From NCBI RefSeq assembly GCF_026625785.1, contig NZ_CP113063.1, forward strand, positions 4,898,001 to 4,962,000: DNA of 64,000 nucleotides, given 5' to 3'. The position numbers were made by a program, and so were the translations under genes. A model generated the notes under the pieces. The model had not been told where the DNA came from, did no database searches, and saw nothing but the letters and a program-made list of their open reading frames with translations. The DNA is from Gordonia sp. SL306. GTDB lineage: Bacteria > Actinomycetota > Actinomycetes > Mycobacteriales > Mycobacteriaceae. Positions 55,044-64,000 of the stretch are shown here, piece by piece; within the stretch, counting starts at the first letter, position 1, and each line of letters opens with the position of its first letter.

Positions 55044-55856
55044 TCAGCGATCGGCAGGCAGGTGCTCGACGATGACCCGATTGACCGCGGCCGCTCGGGC
55101 CGCTCGGGTGAGACCCGACAGCCGTCGGAGGCGCGAGTCCCCGGTCTCGACATGGCGCGCGGTCACGCCGAACGTGGGGGCGTGCGCCCCCGCCACAGTG
55201 ATGATCGCCTCGACCTGGGCGGCGGAGTCGATCACACGGGTGGCCCGGATGTCGTCGTGCGGCGGCAAGATCACCTGATGTCGCGCGGTGAGGGCCATGA
55301 GGGTGGTGCGCAACTCGGCGCCGCCGGACCGGCCACCCGCGCTTCCGAGTCCACCGATGATCGTCGCCGTCTCCCGGATCGCCTCGCGCAGATCATATTC
55401 CACCTGCCCCAACGGCTCGGGCTGCACGATCGGCACCTCGCTGCGAAAACGATGGACGGTCCAGTGGCAGGTGTCCCCGTCGAGCGTCGGGGTCAGCCCG
55501 ATGGTCGACGACGACGTGACATCACCGTGGATCAGCAGGATCTCGCCGGCCTCGAGAGCCGCGGTGGTGGCGGGATCCGGCGGAAGGCCCTGCGGGGCAC
55601 CTGATGTCGGCAGCTTCACCTCAATCTGCCGGGCCCGACGGAGGACCGTCAGCAGGCCGAGTCGTGCGTCTCGGTCGCCTGCGACGTCGACGATCGCCTC
55701 GGGGTCGACGACGAGGTGTCGGCCGGCGAACTCGGACATGGTGTCGATCACGTCATCGGGCGCACAACGGCCGCCGAGCCAGGCCGCGGCCCATGCGCCC
55801 AGAGCAGAGCCCGGCCAGGCGGGTGGGCCGGAGACGAAGAGGTCGGTGCTGGTCAT
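55044..55856 (-). CDS. Conserved hypothetical protein (Rv1486c-like position)
   Basis: A 270-residue cytosolic protein with no family I can name. Its N-terminus is Ala/Trp-rich (PAWPGSALGAWAAAWLGGR); the centre has a run of hydrophobic and acidic segments (LLTVLRRARQIEVKLPTSG, ILLIHGDVTSSS); the C-terminal third resembles a compact alpha/beta domain. Codon usage and conserved placement between hemH and DUF3097 in relatives, as I recall for Rv1486c, support a real gene. It converges on hemH and its start is back-to-back with the DUF3097 gene. Confidence 0.7.
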   Translation of the reverse strand: MTSTDLFVSGPPAWPGSALGAWAAAWLGGRCAPDDVIDTMSEFAGRHLVVDPEAIVDVAGDRDARLGLLTVLRRARQIEVKLPTSGAPQGLPPDPATTAALEAGEILLIHGDVTSSSTIGLTPTLDGDTCHWTVHRFRSEVPIVQPEPLGQVEYDLREAIRETATIIGGLGSAGGRSGGAELRTTLMALTARHQVILPPHDDIRATRVIDSAAQVEAIITVAGAHAPTFGVTARHVETGDSRLRRLSGLTRAARAAAVNRVIVEHLPADR

Positions 55857-55932
55857 AGGTTTTCCACGATAGGCGAGCGGTCGGATTCCGGGAAACCCGG
55901 CGTGGCTCGAATGGTTCGCGCGGTCGACGTCC

Positions 55933-55938
55933 TACCGT
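55933..55938 (+). promoter_or_regulatory. Leaderless -10 element of the DUF3097 gene
   Basis: TACCGT ends 8 bases before GTG 55947, the leaderless spacing. No -35 is evident. Confidence 0.4.
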
Positions 55939-55946
55939 GGCTCTCC

Positions 55947-56777
55947 GTGACAGATGACCGTTATGGACGTGATGTGTTGGCGAGTCCGCGGAAGGCCAAA
56001 CCGCGTGCTCCCGAGGTGGCCGCCGAGCGGGACCTCGTCGTCGAGGATGCGGCCAGCGGTTTCTGCGGCGCGGTCGTCGGACTGGAGAAGAGTTACTCGG
56101 GCGACCTGGTCCGGTTGGAGGACCGGCGTGGTGCGACTCGCGTGTTCCTCATGCACCCGGCGGCGTTTCTGATCGATGGCAAACCGGTGACCCTGGTCCG
56201 CCCGCGGACCCGAGGCCCGCAGGCCCGCACCACGACCGCGTCCGGGTCCCGCGTCGCTCCCGCGGCGCGTGCCCGAACCGCGCGGGCGAGCCGGATCTTC
56301 GTCGAAGGGGTGCACGACGCGACCCTTGTCGAACGTGTCTGGGGCGCCGATCTGCGGGCCGAGGGCGTGGTGGTGGAGAGTCTCGACGGGCTGGACAACC
56401 TGGCCGCGACACTCGACGCATTCGGGCCCGCGGCCCACCGCCGGGCCGGCGTCCTCGTCGACCACCTGGTCGCCGGGTCCAAGGAGATGCGACTGACAGG
56501 ATCCGTGGGGGAGCACGTCCTGGTCTGCGGACACCCGTACATCGACGTGTGGGAAGCGGTGAAGCCCGCGTCCGTCGGGATCAAGGCGTGGCCGCAGATT
56601 CCCCGCGGAACCGATTGGAAGACCGGCGTCTGTCGCGAGTTGCGTTGGGGTACACCGCAGGATGGGTGGCGGCGGGTCCTGGCCGGGGCACGTGACTTCC
56701 GCGACCTCGAGGTGGATCTCCTGAGGTCGGTGGAGGAACTGATCGATTTCGTCACGGCGGCCGCCGACGACGCCTGA
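55947..56777 (+). CDS. DUF3097 family protein
   Basis: Actinobacteria-specific DUF3097 protein, 276 residues, soluble. GTG 55947 is chosen because of a TACCGT -10 at leaderless spacing and because the ORF upstream (to 55716) is the shadow of the opposite gene. Residues 30-75 look like an SH3/OB-like N-domain (AVVGLEKSYSGDLVRLED). From about 110 the segment RIFVEGVHDATLVERVWGAD, then VVVESLDGLDNLA and AGVLVDHLVAGSKE follow the pattern of a TOPRIM fold (EGxxD then an acidic D-x-x site). This reading is inference; the family has no known function. Confidence 0.85.
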   Translation: MTDDRYGRDVLASPRKAKPRAPEVAAERDLVVEDAASGFCGAVVGLEKSYSGDLVRLEDRRGATRVFLMHPAAFLIDGKPVTLVRPRTRGPQARTTTASGSRVAPAARARTARASRIFVEGVHDATLVERVWGADLRAEGVVVESLDGLDNLAATLDAFGPAAHRRAGVLVDHLVAGSKEMRLTGSVGEHVLVCGHPYIDVWEAVKPASVGIKAWPQIPRGTDWKTGVCRELRWGTPQDGWRRVLAGARDFRDLEVDLLRSVEELIDFVTAAADDA

Positions 56778-56839
56778 CACCGTGGCGCCCCGCCGTTTCG
56801 GCCGGCGGCCCGTTTCGTGATCTCTGGCACACTGGAGTC

Positions 56840-57268
56840 ATGACCGCACTGTTGTGGTTGGTTGCCGCGATTCTCCTGGTGATCGCCGAGATGTTCGTCG
56901 GCGACCTGGTGCTGCTCATGCTCGGTGGTGGGGCGCTGGCCGCGGCAGGCGTGGACCTCGTGTTCGACCCTCCGCTCTGGGTCGACGCGGTCACCTTCGC
57001 GGTCGTCTCCGTGCTGTTGTTGGCGGTCGTCCGACCGGTCGCGCGACGGCACATGCTCAGCCGGCCGCCGGTCCTCACCAACACCGAGGCCCTCGAGGGC
57101 CGACACGCGCTGGTCACGGCGCGTGTGGACGAGCACGACGGCCGCGTGAAGATCGGCGGTGACGTGTGGTCGGCGCGTTCACTCAATCCGGGCGAGGTCA
57201 TCGAACCGGGCATCGAGGTGACCGTGGTGCAGATCGATGGTGCCACCGCGGTCGTGTGGAAGGGATGA
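56840..57268 (+). CDS. NfeD-family membrane protein
   Basis: Short NfeD protein of 142 residues: two or three transmembrane helices in the first 75 residues and a C-terminal OB-fold (about 80-140, NTEALEGRHALVTARVDEH). NfeD proteins work with SPFH proteins in membrane microdomains, which fits the SPFH gene that starts one base after the stop. GGAG lies 6 bases before the ATG. Confidence 0.88.
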   Translation: MTALLWLVAAILLVIAEMFVGDLVLLMLGGGALAAAGVDLVFDPPLWVDAVTFAVVSVLLLAVVRPVARRHMLSRPPVLTNTEALEGRHALVTARVDEHDGRVKIGGDVWSARSLNPGEVIEPGIEVTVVQIDGATAVVWKG

Positions 57269-57269
57269 C

Positions 57270-58475
57270 GTGATCATGGAGTACGCCGGATTGATCGTGC
57301 TGGCCCTCGTGGTGTTGCTGGTCGTGGTGATGCTGGTGAAATCCGTGGCCATCATCCCGCAAGCGGAGGCAGCCGTCATCGAGAGGCTCGGCCGCTACAC
57401 CCGCACGGTGTCTGGCCAGCTGACGCTGTTGCTGCCGTTCGTCGACCGGATCCGTGCCCGCGTCGACATCCGCGAGCGCGTGGTGTCGTTCCCACCGCAA
57501 CCGGTGATCACCAAGGACAATCTCACGTTGTCCATCGATACCGTCGTCTACTTTCAGGTGACCAATCCGCGATCGGCGGTCTATGAGATCAACGACTACA
57601 TCGTCGGCGTCGAACAGCTGACCATCACGACTCTGCGGAACGTCGTCGGTGGGATGACTCTCGAGGAGACGTTGACGTCGCGAGATTCCATCAACGGTCA
57701 GCTGCGCGGCGTCCTCGACGAGGCCACCGGACGCTGGGGCCTGCGGGTTGCGCGGGTCGAGCTGAAGAGCATCATGCCGCCGCCGTCGATCCAGGAATCG
57801 ATGGAGAAGCAGATGAAGGCCGACCGCGAGAAGCGGGCGACCATCCTCGCCGCGGAAGGCCAACGCGAGTCGTCGATCAAGACCGCGGAGGGCAACAAGC
57901 AGAGTCAGATCCTGGCGGCCGAGGGTGCCAAGCAAGCGGCGATCCTGGGGGCCGAGGGCGAGCGGCAGTCACGGATAATGCGGGCCCAAGGTGACCGCGC
58001 CGCGGCATACCTGAACGCTCAGGGTGAGGCCAAGGCGATCGAGAAGACATTCGCGGCGATCAAGGCGAGTAAACCGACCCCCGAACTGCTGGCTTATCAG
58101 TATCTCCAACAGCTCCCGGAGATGGCCAAGGGCGAGGGGAGCAAGGTGTGGGTCATCCCGTCCGATTTCGGTTCGGCACTCCAGGGTTTCGCGAAGTCCT
58201 TCGGCGTGCAGGGCGACGACGGGGTGTTCCGTTACGAACCGCCGAGCAACGACGAGCCGAGCGCCATCGACGAGTCCGAGACCGAGGATTGGTTCTCGCT
58301 GGCCTCGGATCCCAAGGTGGCACAGGCGGTCGCCGAGGCCGAGGCGGTCGCCCGGAAACCGGTCTCCCCGGAGGTGACGTCGCGGGTCGCCCGCGAACTG
58401 TCCTACGGGGTGCCGACGGATCCGCCGGTCGGAGACGCTGCGGAGGAGATGCGGTCACCGTCCCCTTCCGAGTGA
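57270..58475 (+). CDS. SPFH/stomatin-family protein
   Basis: Membrane-anchored SPFH (stomatin/prohibitin) scaffold protein, 401 residues. One N-terminal helix (about 5-25) is followed by the SPFH domain (about 30-180: IPQAEAAVIERLGRY, RVVSFPPQPVITKDNLTLSI) and an Ala/Glu-rich coiled coil (about 195-275) with repeated E-G-x-x-Q-x-x-I-L units such as AEGAKQAAILGAEG, then an acidic tail. GTG 57270 is taken because AAGGG lies 5 bases upstream; ATG 57276 is equally plausible. It starts one base after nfeD, the usual NfeD-SPFH pair. Confidence 0.92.
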   Translation: MIMEYAGLIVLALVVLLVVVMLVKSVAIIPQAEAAVIERLGRYTRTVSGQLTLLLPFVDRIRARVDIRERVVSFPPQPVITKDNLTLSIDTVVYFQVTNPRSAVYEINDYIVGVEQLTITTLRNVVGGMTLEETLTSRDSINGQLRGVLDEATGRWGLRVARVELKSIMPPPSIQESMEKQMKADREKRATILAAEGQRESSIKTAEGNKQSQILAAEGAKQAAILGAEGERQSRIMRAQGDRAAAYLNAQGEAKAIEKTFAAIKASKPTPELLAYQYLQQLPEMAKGEGSKVWVIPSDFGSALQGFAKSFGVQGDDGVFRYEPPSNDEPSAIDESETEDWFSLASDPKVAQAVAEAEAVARKPVSPEVTSRVARELSYGVPTDPPVGDAAEEMRSPSPSE

Positions 58476-58505
58476 GAGGTCTCTTCCCGATGTGCGGCAG
58501 GCGTC

Positions 58506-59099
58506 TCAATGGACGACGAGGTAGCAGACCCCGGACATCGATGCGGCCCACAGAACGGACGCGAACGTTCCCATGATGAACTGCTCGCTGGCGTGCGGCG
58601 CGCGGAGTTCGGGAAAGCGGGCGAGGCTCTTGACAGCGAGGATCACGGCGAGCCCCTCTGGCCATCCGGCGAGGAGGGTGGCCGCGACCGTCGCTCGTTC
58701 CAGATAGCCGATGACCCGGCCGCCTCGCAGCGGTCCGGACTCGGACCCATCGTCGTCGGGATGCGTTGGGGGGTCGGTGTTCTCGCCGGACTTGCGATGT
58801 GGGCTCACTCCGCCGGTCCACAGGACGACGCGCACCACGAAGCCACCGCCGCCGACCGCGGCGGCCATCGCGGCGCAGGTGGCGATCACCAGGCCCGCAC
58901 CCCGCGCCGGTCCGGTGGTCGTCGCGATGATCGCTGCTGTGCCGGCGAGCGCGATCATCGCGCCTGCGGTGACGCCGTCGAGCAGCATCGCCGCCCGAGG
59001 CCGTCGGGCGACGCTGCCGACGTCGTGGCCACGGAGAACTGCGGGCACGATCGGGATCAGCGCGGCCGCGACGAACACGGCGATGGCGGCAGCGGTCAC
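58506..59099 (-). CDS. Conserved membrane protein
   Basis: A 197-residue protein with about five hydrophobic segments: 3-22, 40-60, 68-94, then a charged loop rich in Asp/Gly/Ser (100-125), 130-155 and 172-196. No family is recognised. Its start overlaps the stop of the SatD-like gene by 4 bases (ATGA), so it is translated together with that regulator and is its obvious partner or target. It converges on the SPFH gene. Confidence 0.75.
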   Translation of the reverse strand: MTAAAIAVFVAAALIPIVPAVLRGHDVGSVARRPRAAMLLDGVTAGAMIALAGTAAIIATTTGPARGAGLVIATCAAMAAAVGGGGFVVRVVLWTGGVSPHRKSGENTDPPTHPDDDGSESGPLRGGRVIGYLERATVAATLLAGWPEGLAVILAVKSLARFPELRAPHASEQFIMGTFASVLWAASMSGVCYLVVH

Positions 59100-59701
59100 G
59101 CGGTCCCGCCTGAACTGTCGGTCATGTCTGCCCTCCTGAGGAGTTCGGTCAGCAAGATGTGGGCGTCCTCGTCCATGTCCCAGCGGGCGCTTCGCAGGCG
59201 CTGGGACATGGCCTGCGGCGTGATGCCGAGCCGGGCCGCCCCGTCGGCCTGGGTCACGCCGGTGTGCATCACCCGGACGGCTTCGGCGCCGGGTTCGCTG
59301 CGTGCGGCGACGACGTCGGCCAGCAGGCGCCCGGCGGTCTGGGCATGACGGGACCAGGTGTCGTCCGTACCCCGGATCGACAGCGGGACCCGCTGGGTCT
59401 TGGCGGAGTCCACGGCCTCTCGCGCATATTCGAACGCGGGCCCGCGGCCCGCACGTGTCGAGGAGGGGAGCGGCAGGGCCACGGGTCCCACACCGATCCC
59501 GACGCTCCAGTGACCGTCGGCGGTCAAGGTCACCGCGAGCCGCGCGACCACAGCGGCGTCGTCGGCGACGGCCTGGACCTCGTCCCCGGCGGTCCGCTCG
59601 AACGGTCGGACGAGATCGGCGTCCGACATGACGTCGAGGAGGCCGTCCACTCGATCGATGTCACGTCGACTGGCTCGTTGATCGACTGTGAGGACAAACA
59701 T
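59096..59701 (-). CDS. SatD-like protein with C-terminal helix-turn-helix
   Basis: Predicted cytosolic regulator of 201 residues. ATG 59701 is fixed by GGAGGTGAT (59713-59705), a near-perfect ribosome site just upstream; the frame to 59722 has none. The N-terminal 140 residues follow the SatD pattern (MFVLTVDQRASRRD, FERTAGDEVQAV, WSVGIGVGPVALPLPSS, GRGPAFEYAREAVDSAK), which looks like a class III nucleotidyl-cyclase core without obvious catalytic metal residues. The last 60 residues contain an HTH (TQADGAARLGITPQAMSQRL). It overlaps the next membrane protein gene, and two palindromes lie in its promoter. Enzymatic or ligand-sensing role is inference. Confidence 0.7.
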   Translation of the reverse strand: MFVLTVDQRASRRDIDRVDGLLDVMSDADLVRPFERTAGDEVQAVADDAAVVARLAVTLTADGHWSVGIGVGPVALPLPSSTRAGRGPAFEYAREAVDSAKTQRVPLSIRGTDDTWSRHAQTAGRLLADVVAARSEPGAEAVRVMHTGVTQADGAARLGITPQAMSQRLRSARWDMDEDAHILLTELLRRADMTDSSGGTA

Positions 59702-59730
59702 CGAATCACCTCCGAACATCAAGGCTATCT

Positions 59731-59752
59731 GCTTGATAGTCCAAGATCAAGC
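59731..59752. promoter_or_regulatory. Operator-like palindrome, proximal
   Basis: GCTTGAT (59731-59737) and ATCAAGC (59746-59752) are perfect inverted arms around 8 bases, 29 bases upstream of the SatD-like start. It has exactly the same geometry as the palindrome at 59798-59819. Confidence 0.65.
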
Positions 59753-59797
59753 CCTTTGGCTTTATAGAAGCCATAGGAGTTGACGTGGGAGCCATTG

Positions 59798-59819
59798 CCT
59801 TGATCCGGCGAGATCAAGG
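59798..59819. promoter_or_regulatory. Operator-like palindrome, distal
   Basis: CCTTGAT (59798-59804) and ATCAAGG (59813-59819) are inverted arms with an 8-base spacer, 67 bases centre-to-centre from the proximal site. It overlaps the last codons of the VTT gene. Two sites of the form sCTTGAT-N8-ATCAAGs suggest one dimeric regulator, plausibly the SatD-HTH protein itself. Confidence 0.65.
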
Positions 59820-60584
59820 GCTCTTGCTTGTCTCGATCGCTTCTCGGGAGCTGCTGACCGGCAGCCGGGCGTCGAGGATCAGGCCGATGATGCCGACGGC
59901 GAAGAAGCACGCGCTGAGCAGCAGCAGGAGTGGGTCGCGCCGCCCGGTCATGGCGTCACCGAGAAAGACCACCGCCGCGGTACCGGGGGCCATGCCGATC
60001 ACCGTCGCCACGAGGTACGGGACGAACCGCACCGACGAGAGCGCCGAGCAGTAGTTCGCCACCGAGAACGGACAGGCCGCGATGAGACGCAGCGAACCGA
60101 CCGCGAGCCAACCCCGCCGGCTCAGCCGGTACTCGACGGCACGGACCACCGGCTTCTTCAGGTAAGGCCGCACACGATCGCGTCCGATCGTACGGACGAA
60201 CCAGAAGGCGACGATCGCGGCCACCGTCGAGGCGATCATTGCTCCGGTGAATCCGACGACCGGACCGAAGAAGATGCCGGACATCACGGTGAAGGTCGAG
60301 CGCGGGAACGGCGCGATCGTCACCACCGCATACGCGGCGAAGAAAACCCAGACGAACGACGGACCCAGACTCTCGCCCCAGGTCCGCACGCTCGCCACCG
60401 ACGGCATCGGGATCAGATAGGAGCCCACCAGGACGACGGCGACGACCGCGGTCAGCAGCAGTGCCCGGCGGATCACCCGGGCATCGACACCGCGCCGCAC
60501 GGGACCGGATGTGCCCGTCGCCCCGGGCTCGGTGATCGGCGACCCCGACGTGTCGTCGGGGACCGTGGGGGACTCGGTGGGCAC
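59814..60584 (-). CDS. TVP38/TMEM64 family membrane protein (VTT domain)
   Basis: Integral membrane protein of 256 residues with the VTT (SNARE-associated/DedA-like) domain. After a Thr/Pro-rich N-tail there are about six helices. Typical VTT segments are APFPRSTFTVMSGIFFGPVVG, the re-entrant region, and RRGWLAVGSLRLIAACPFSVANY, with the conserved Arg and Pro/Phe. GTG 60584 lies 6 bases after TAGTAT (60596-60591), a leaderless -10. The substrate is unknown; related proteins move lipids or small ions. Confidence 0.88.
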   Translation of the reverse strand: MPTESPTVPDDTSGSPITEPGATGTSGPVRRGVDARVIRRALLLTAVVAVVLVGSYLIPMPSVASVRTWGESLGPSFVWVFFAAYAVVTIAPFPRSTFTVMSGIFFGPVVGFTGAMIASTVAAIVAFWFVRTIGRDRVRPYLKKPVVRAVEYRLSRRGWLAVGSLRLIAACPFSVANYCSALSSVRFVPYLVATVIGMAPGTAAVVFLGDAMTGRRDPLLLLLSACFFAVGIIGLILDARLPVSSSREAIETSKSP

Positions 60585-60602
60585 CGCGCAATACTACGCG
60601 GG

Positions 60603-60625
60603 CGTGACCCGTGGGATGTGTCACG
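60603..60625. promoter_or_regulatory. Palindrome between VTT and mutA genes
   Basis: CGTGAC (60603-60608) and GTCACG (60620-60625) are inverted arms around 11 bases, beside the leaderless -10 of the VTT gene and about 40 bases before a possible mutA -10 (TAAAGT, 60663-60668). It could be an operator for one or both divergent genes. Confidence 0.4.
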
Positions 60626-60711
60626 ATCGGCCCTCGATGTGAGAGCCGAGCGAGCGTTCGGCTAAAGTCGGGTACGCGCTCGACCCGAGCTACACGGAGG
60701 TGTCACGCCCC

Positions 60712-62627
60712 ATGCCGCAGACCACTGCGTCGAAATCCGATCGGTCCGACCGGTCGCTCGACGAGGCCTATCAGGCCTGGTCGGAAGCCGCTGCCGCCGT
60801 CTTGGCGAAGTCCCGGCGGTCCACTGTCGAGGAATTGCCTGCCTCGGCCGAAGAGCTCTTGTCCACCACCACTCTCGATGGACTCCGGATCCGTCCGCTG
60901 TACACACGCAGGGATGAGCACGCGGAATCCGGCCTGCCCGGCGGGTTCCCGTTCGTTCGGGGTGCCGACCCCGATCGCGACGTCACCATGGGCTGGCGGG
61001 TGACCGAGCGATTCGGTGACGATTCGACATCGGCGGCCGACGTCAATCAGTCCGCACTCGATGCCCTGTCCAAGGGCACGAGCGGACTGTGGTTGAACGT
61101 CGGCGCAGGCATCTCACCCGACGACCTGGCCGCGGTCCTCGACGGCGTCTATGTCGATCTGATCCCGGTGACCCTGGACGCGGGCGCCGAAGGCATCGCC
61201 GCCGCGCGGGCCCTGCTGTCGGTCTGTGCGGCAGCGGCAGCGAAGCCCGAGTCCATCGCGCCCACAACCTCGACCATCACCTCTCTTGGTCTGTCACCGT
61301 TGACCGCTGCCTTCTCGGGTCGCGCGAGCGTGGATACCGCGGAGGCGACCTCGCTGGCCGCAGATGTGCCGGCAGGCGTCCGGACATTCCGCGTCGACGG
61401 TACGGATTTCGCCACCGCGGGGGCCGACAACGGACTCGAGCTCGCACTGCAGATCGCGGCCGCCGTCACGCATCTACGTGACCTCACCCAGGCCGGTCTG
61501 TCGTCGGTGGACGCGCTGCGCCAGATCACCTTTGCAGTGTCCGCAGGAGACGATCAGTTCGCGACCATCGCCAAGTTCCGTGCGCTGCGCAAGGTCTGGG
61601 CACGGGTGGCCGAGGTGGTCGGCGCCCCCGAGGCCGGGGCCGCGATCACCCACGGCGTCACCGATCTGGCCATGCAGAGTCAGCGTGACCCCTGGGTCAA
61701 CATGCTGCGCACCACAATCGCCTCGTTCGGGGCGGGTGTCGGTGGTGCCGATCAGGTCACGACCCTCGGATTCGACTCCGCGATCCCGGTCGGCAGCCGC
61801 ACCTCGAGTGCGTCGTTCTCCCGTCGTATCGCTCGCAACACGCAGCTGCTGCTGCTCGAGGAATCCAACATCGGCCGAGTGCTCGATCCGGCCGGCGGCT
61901 CCTGGTTCGTCGAGTCACTCACCGACGACCTCGCGTCGAATGCCTGGACGGTCTTCGGTCAGATCGAATCGGCCGGCGGGTACCGCTCGGCCCTTGACTC
62001 CGGCTGGATCGCCGACCGGGTGAGCGCCTCCCTGGCGAATCGCGACGAGTCGGTTGCCCATCGCCGGACCTCGGTGACCGGCGTCAACGAATTCCCGAAT
62101 CTCGACGAGAAGGCCTTGGGCTCAGACGTGGCCGACGCGACCGACGTACCGCTCGGGGCGCCGCGACTCGCGCGGGTCGGGCGTTCGTTCGAGGAACTGC
62201 GCGATCGGTCCGACGCCGTCCTCGCCGACACCGGCCGGCGACCCACCGTTCTGCTGCTACCGCTCGGATCCGTCGCGGAGCACAACGGCCGGACCACGTT
62301 CACCGCGAACCTTCTTGCCGCCGGTGGTATCTCGGTGGTGAACCCAGGACCCCTGACCGCCGACAGTATCGCCGCGGCGGTGGGAGACGCGAACACATCG
62401 ATCGCGGTGATCTGCGGCAGCAAGCAGCGGTATGCCGACGACGGCGCCGCCGCGCTGCAGGCCGCCCGCGCCGCCGGTCTGCGCACTGTGCTGCTGGCCG
62501 GGCCCGAGAAGGAGTGGCCCGACGGAGACGACCGGCCGGACGGATCGCTGCGGGTCGGTATCGATGCGGTGGCGATCCTGCGCGACCTTCTCGACCAGCT
62601 GACCCATGAACCAGCGGGAGCGACATC

Positions 62628-62631
<4 letters not shown>
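60712..62631 (+). CDS. mutA: Methylmalonyl-CoA mutase small subunit
   Basis: Beta subunit of the B12-dependent mutase that interconverts methylmalonyl-CoA and succinyl-CoA, 639 residues, cytosolic. ATG 60712 has GGAGGTG 10 bases upstream. The N-domain has the mutase TIM-barrel pattern, with [19 protein letters not shown] and [20 protein letters not shown] as in the large subunit; the C-domain is a degenerate B12-binding fold lacking the DxHxxG motif, as expected for the non-catalytic subunit. The stop overlaps the mutB ATG by 4 bases. It serves propionyl-CoA from odd-chain and sterol breakdown. Confidence 0.95.

Positions 62632-64000
<1,369 letters not shown>

Noticed and set aside
60585-60711. 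Cobalamin riboswitch upstream of mutA
   Set aside because: The gap is only 127 bases and no B12-box-like sequence is visible; the mutase subunits are usually not under this control.

Overview
The window is a stretch of high-GC actinobacterial chromosome. Gene content and order point to the Mycobacteriales, most likely Gordonia or a close relative; this is inferred from synteny and sequence character, since no rRNA is present. From memory, the order gap-pgk-tpi-secG, pgl-opcA-zwf-tal-tkt, ctaB, qor, ctaA-ABC-ABC-mptB, sufR-B-D-C-S-U-T, ABC-F, acnR-acn, ripA-moxR-DUF58-VWA, fabG1-inhA-hemH, nfeD-SPFH and mutA-mutB follows the Rv1436-Rv1493 region of Mycobacterium tuberculosis. Many genes are joined by 1-4 base stop/start overlaps.

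Layout. 1-3190: lower glycolysis (gap, pgk, tpiA) and secG, separated by a long imperfect inverted repeat. 3358-6210: phosphoenolpyruvate carboxylase. 6273-12104: an accessory block with a flavodoxin-fold quinone reductase, an MFS exporter overlapping a TetX-type FAD monooxygenase, and a converging NarL-type two-component pair. 12240-18705 (minus): the pentose phosphate operon tkt-tal-zwf-opcA-pgl. 18998-26444: heme O/A synthesis (ctaB, ctaA), a quinone oxidoreductase, a drug-type ABC pair and an MptB-like mannosyltransferase. 26572-33028: the complete SUF iron-sulfur assembly operon with its repressor, preceded by a near-perfect SufR site. 33048-42522: accessory genes (DnaJC28-like protein, small acidic protein, lycopene cyclase, SDR, ABC-F ATPase, a frameshifted DUF222/HNH gene, an acyl-CoA synthetase and a Tat-exported cholesterol-oxidase-like enzyme).

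42574-52257: acnR and aconitase with a matching AcnR palindrome, then a cell-wall block (DUF6676 membrane protein, RipA-type NlpC/P60 endopeptidase, MoxR ATPase, DUF58 and VWA proteins). 52308-55013: FAS-II mycolic-acid genes fabG1-inhA overlapping a ferrochelatase. 55044-60584: conserved proteins of poorly known role (DUF3097 with a TOPRIM-like signature, NfeD, SPFH/stomatin, a VTT-domain membrane protein) and a SatD-like protein with a C-terminal helix-turn-helix, flanked by two identical-geometry palindromes. 60712-64000: methylmalonyl-CoA mutase small subunit and the start of the large subunit.

The most notable signals are: the SatD-like regulator with its paired palindromes; a 27-codon leader ORF with its own promoter overlapping the ABC-ctaA operon; the SufR and AcnR operators; several structured intergenic repeats (2662-2837, 20018-20156, 6221-6256); and the exporter/monooxygenase/two-component island. 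I found no rRNA, tRNA, CRISPR array, insertion sequence or prophage.
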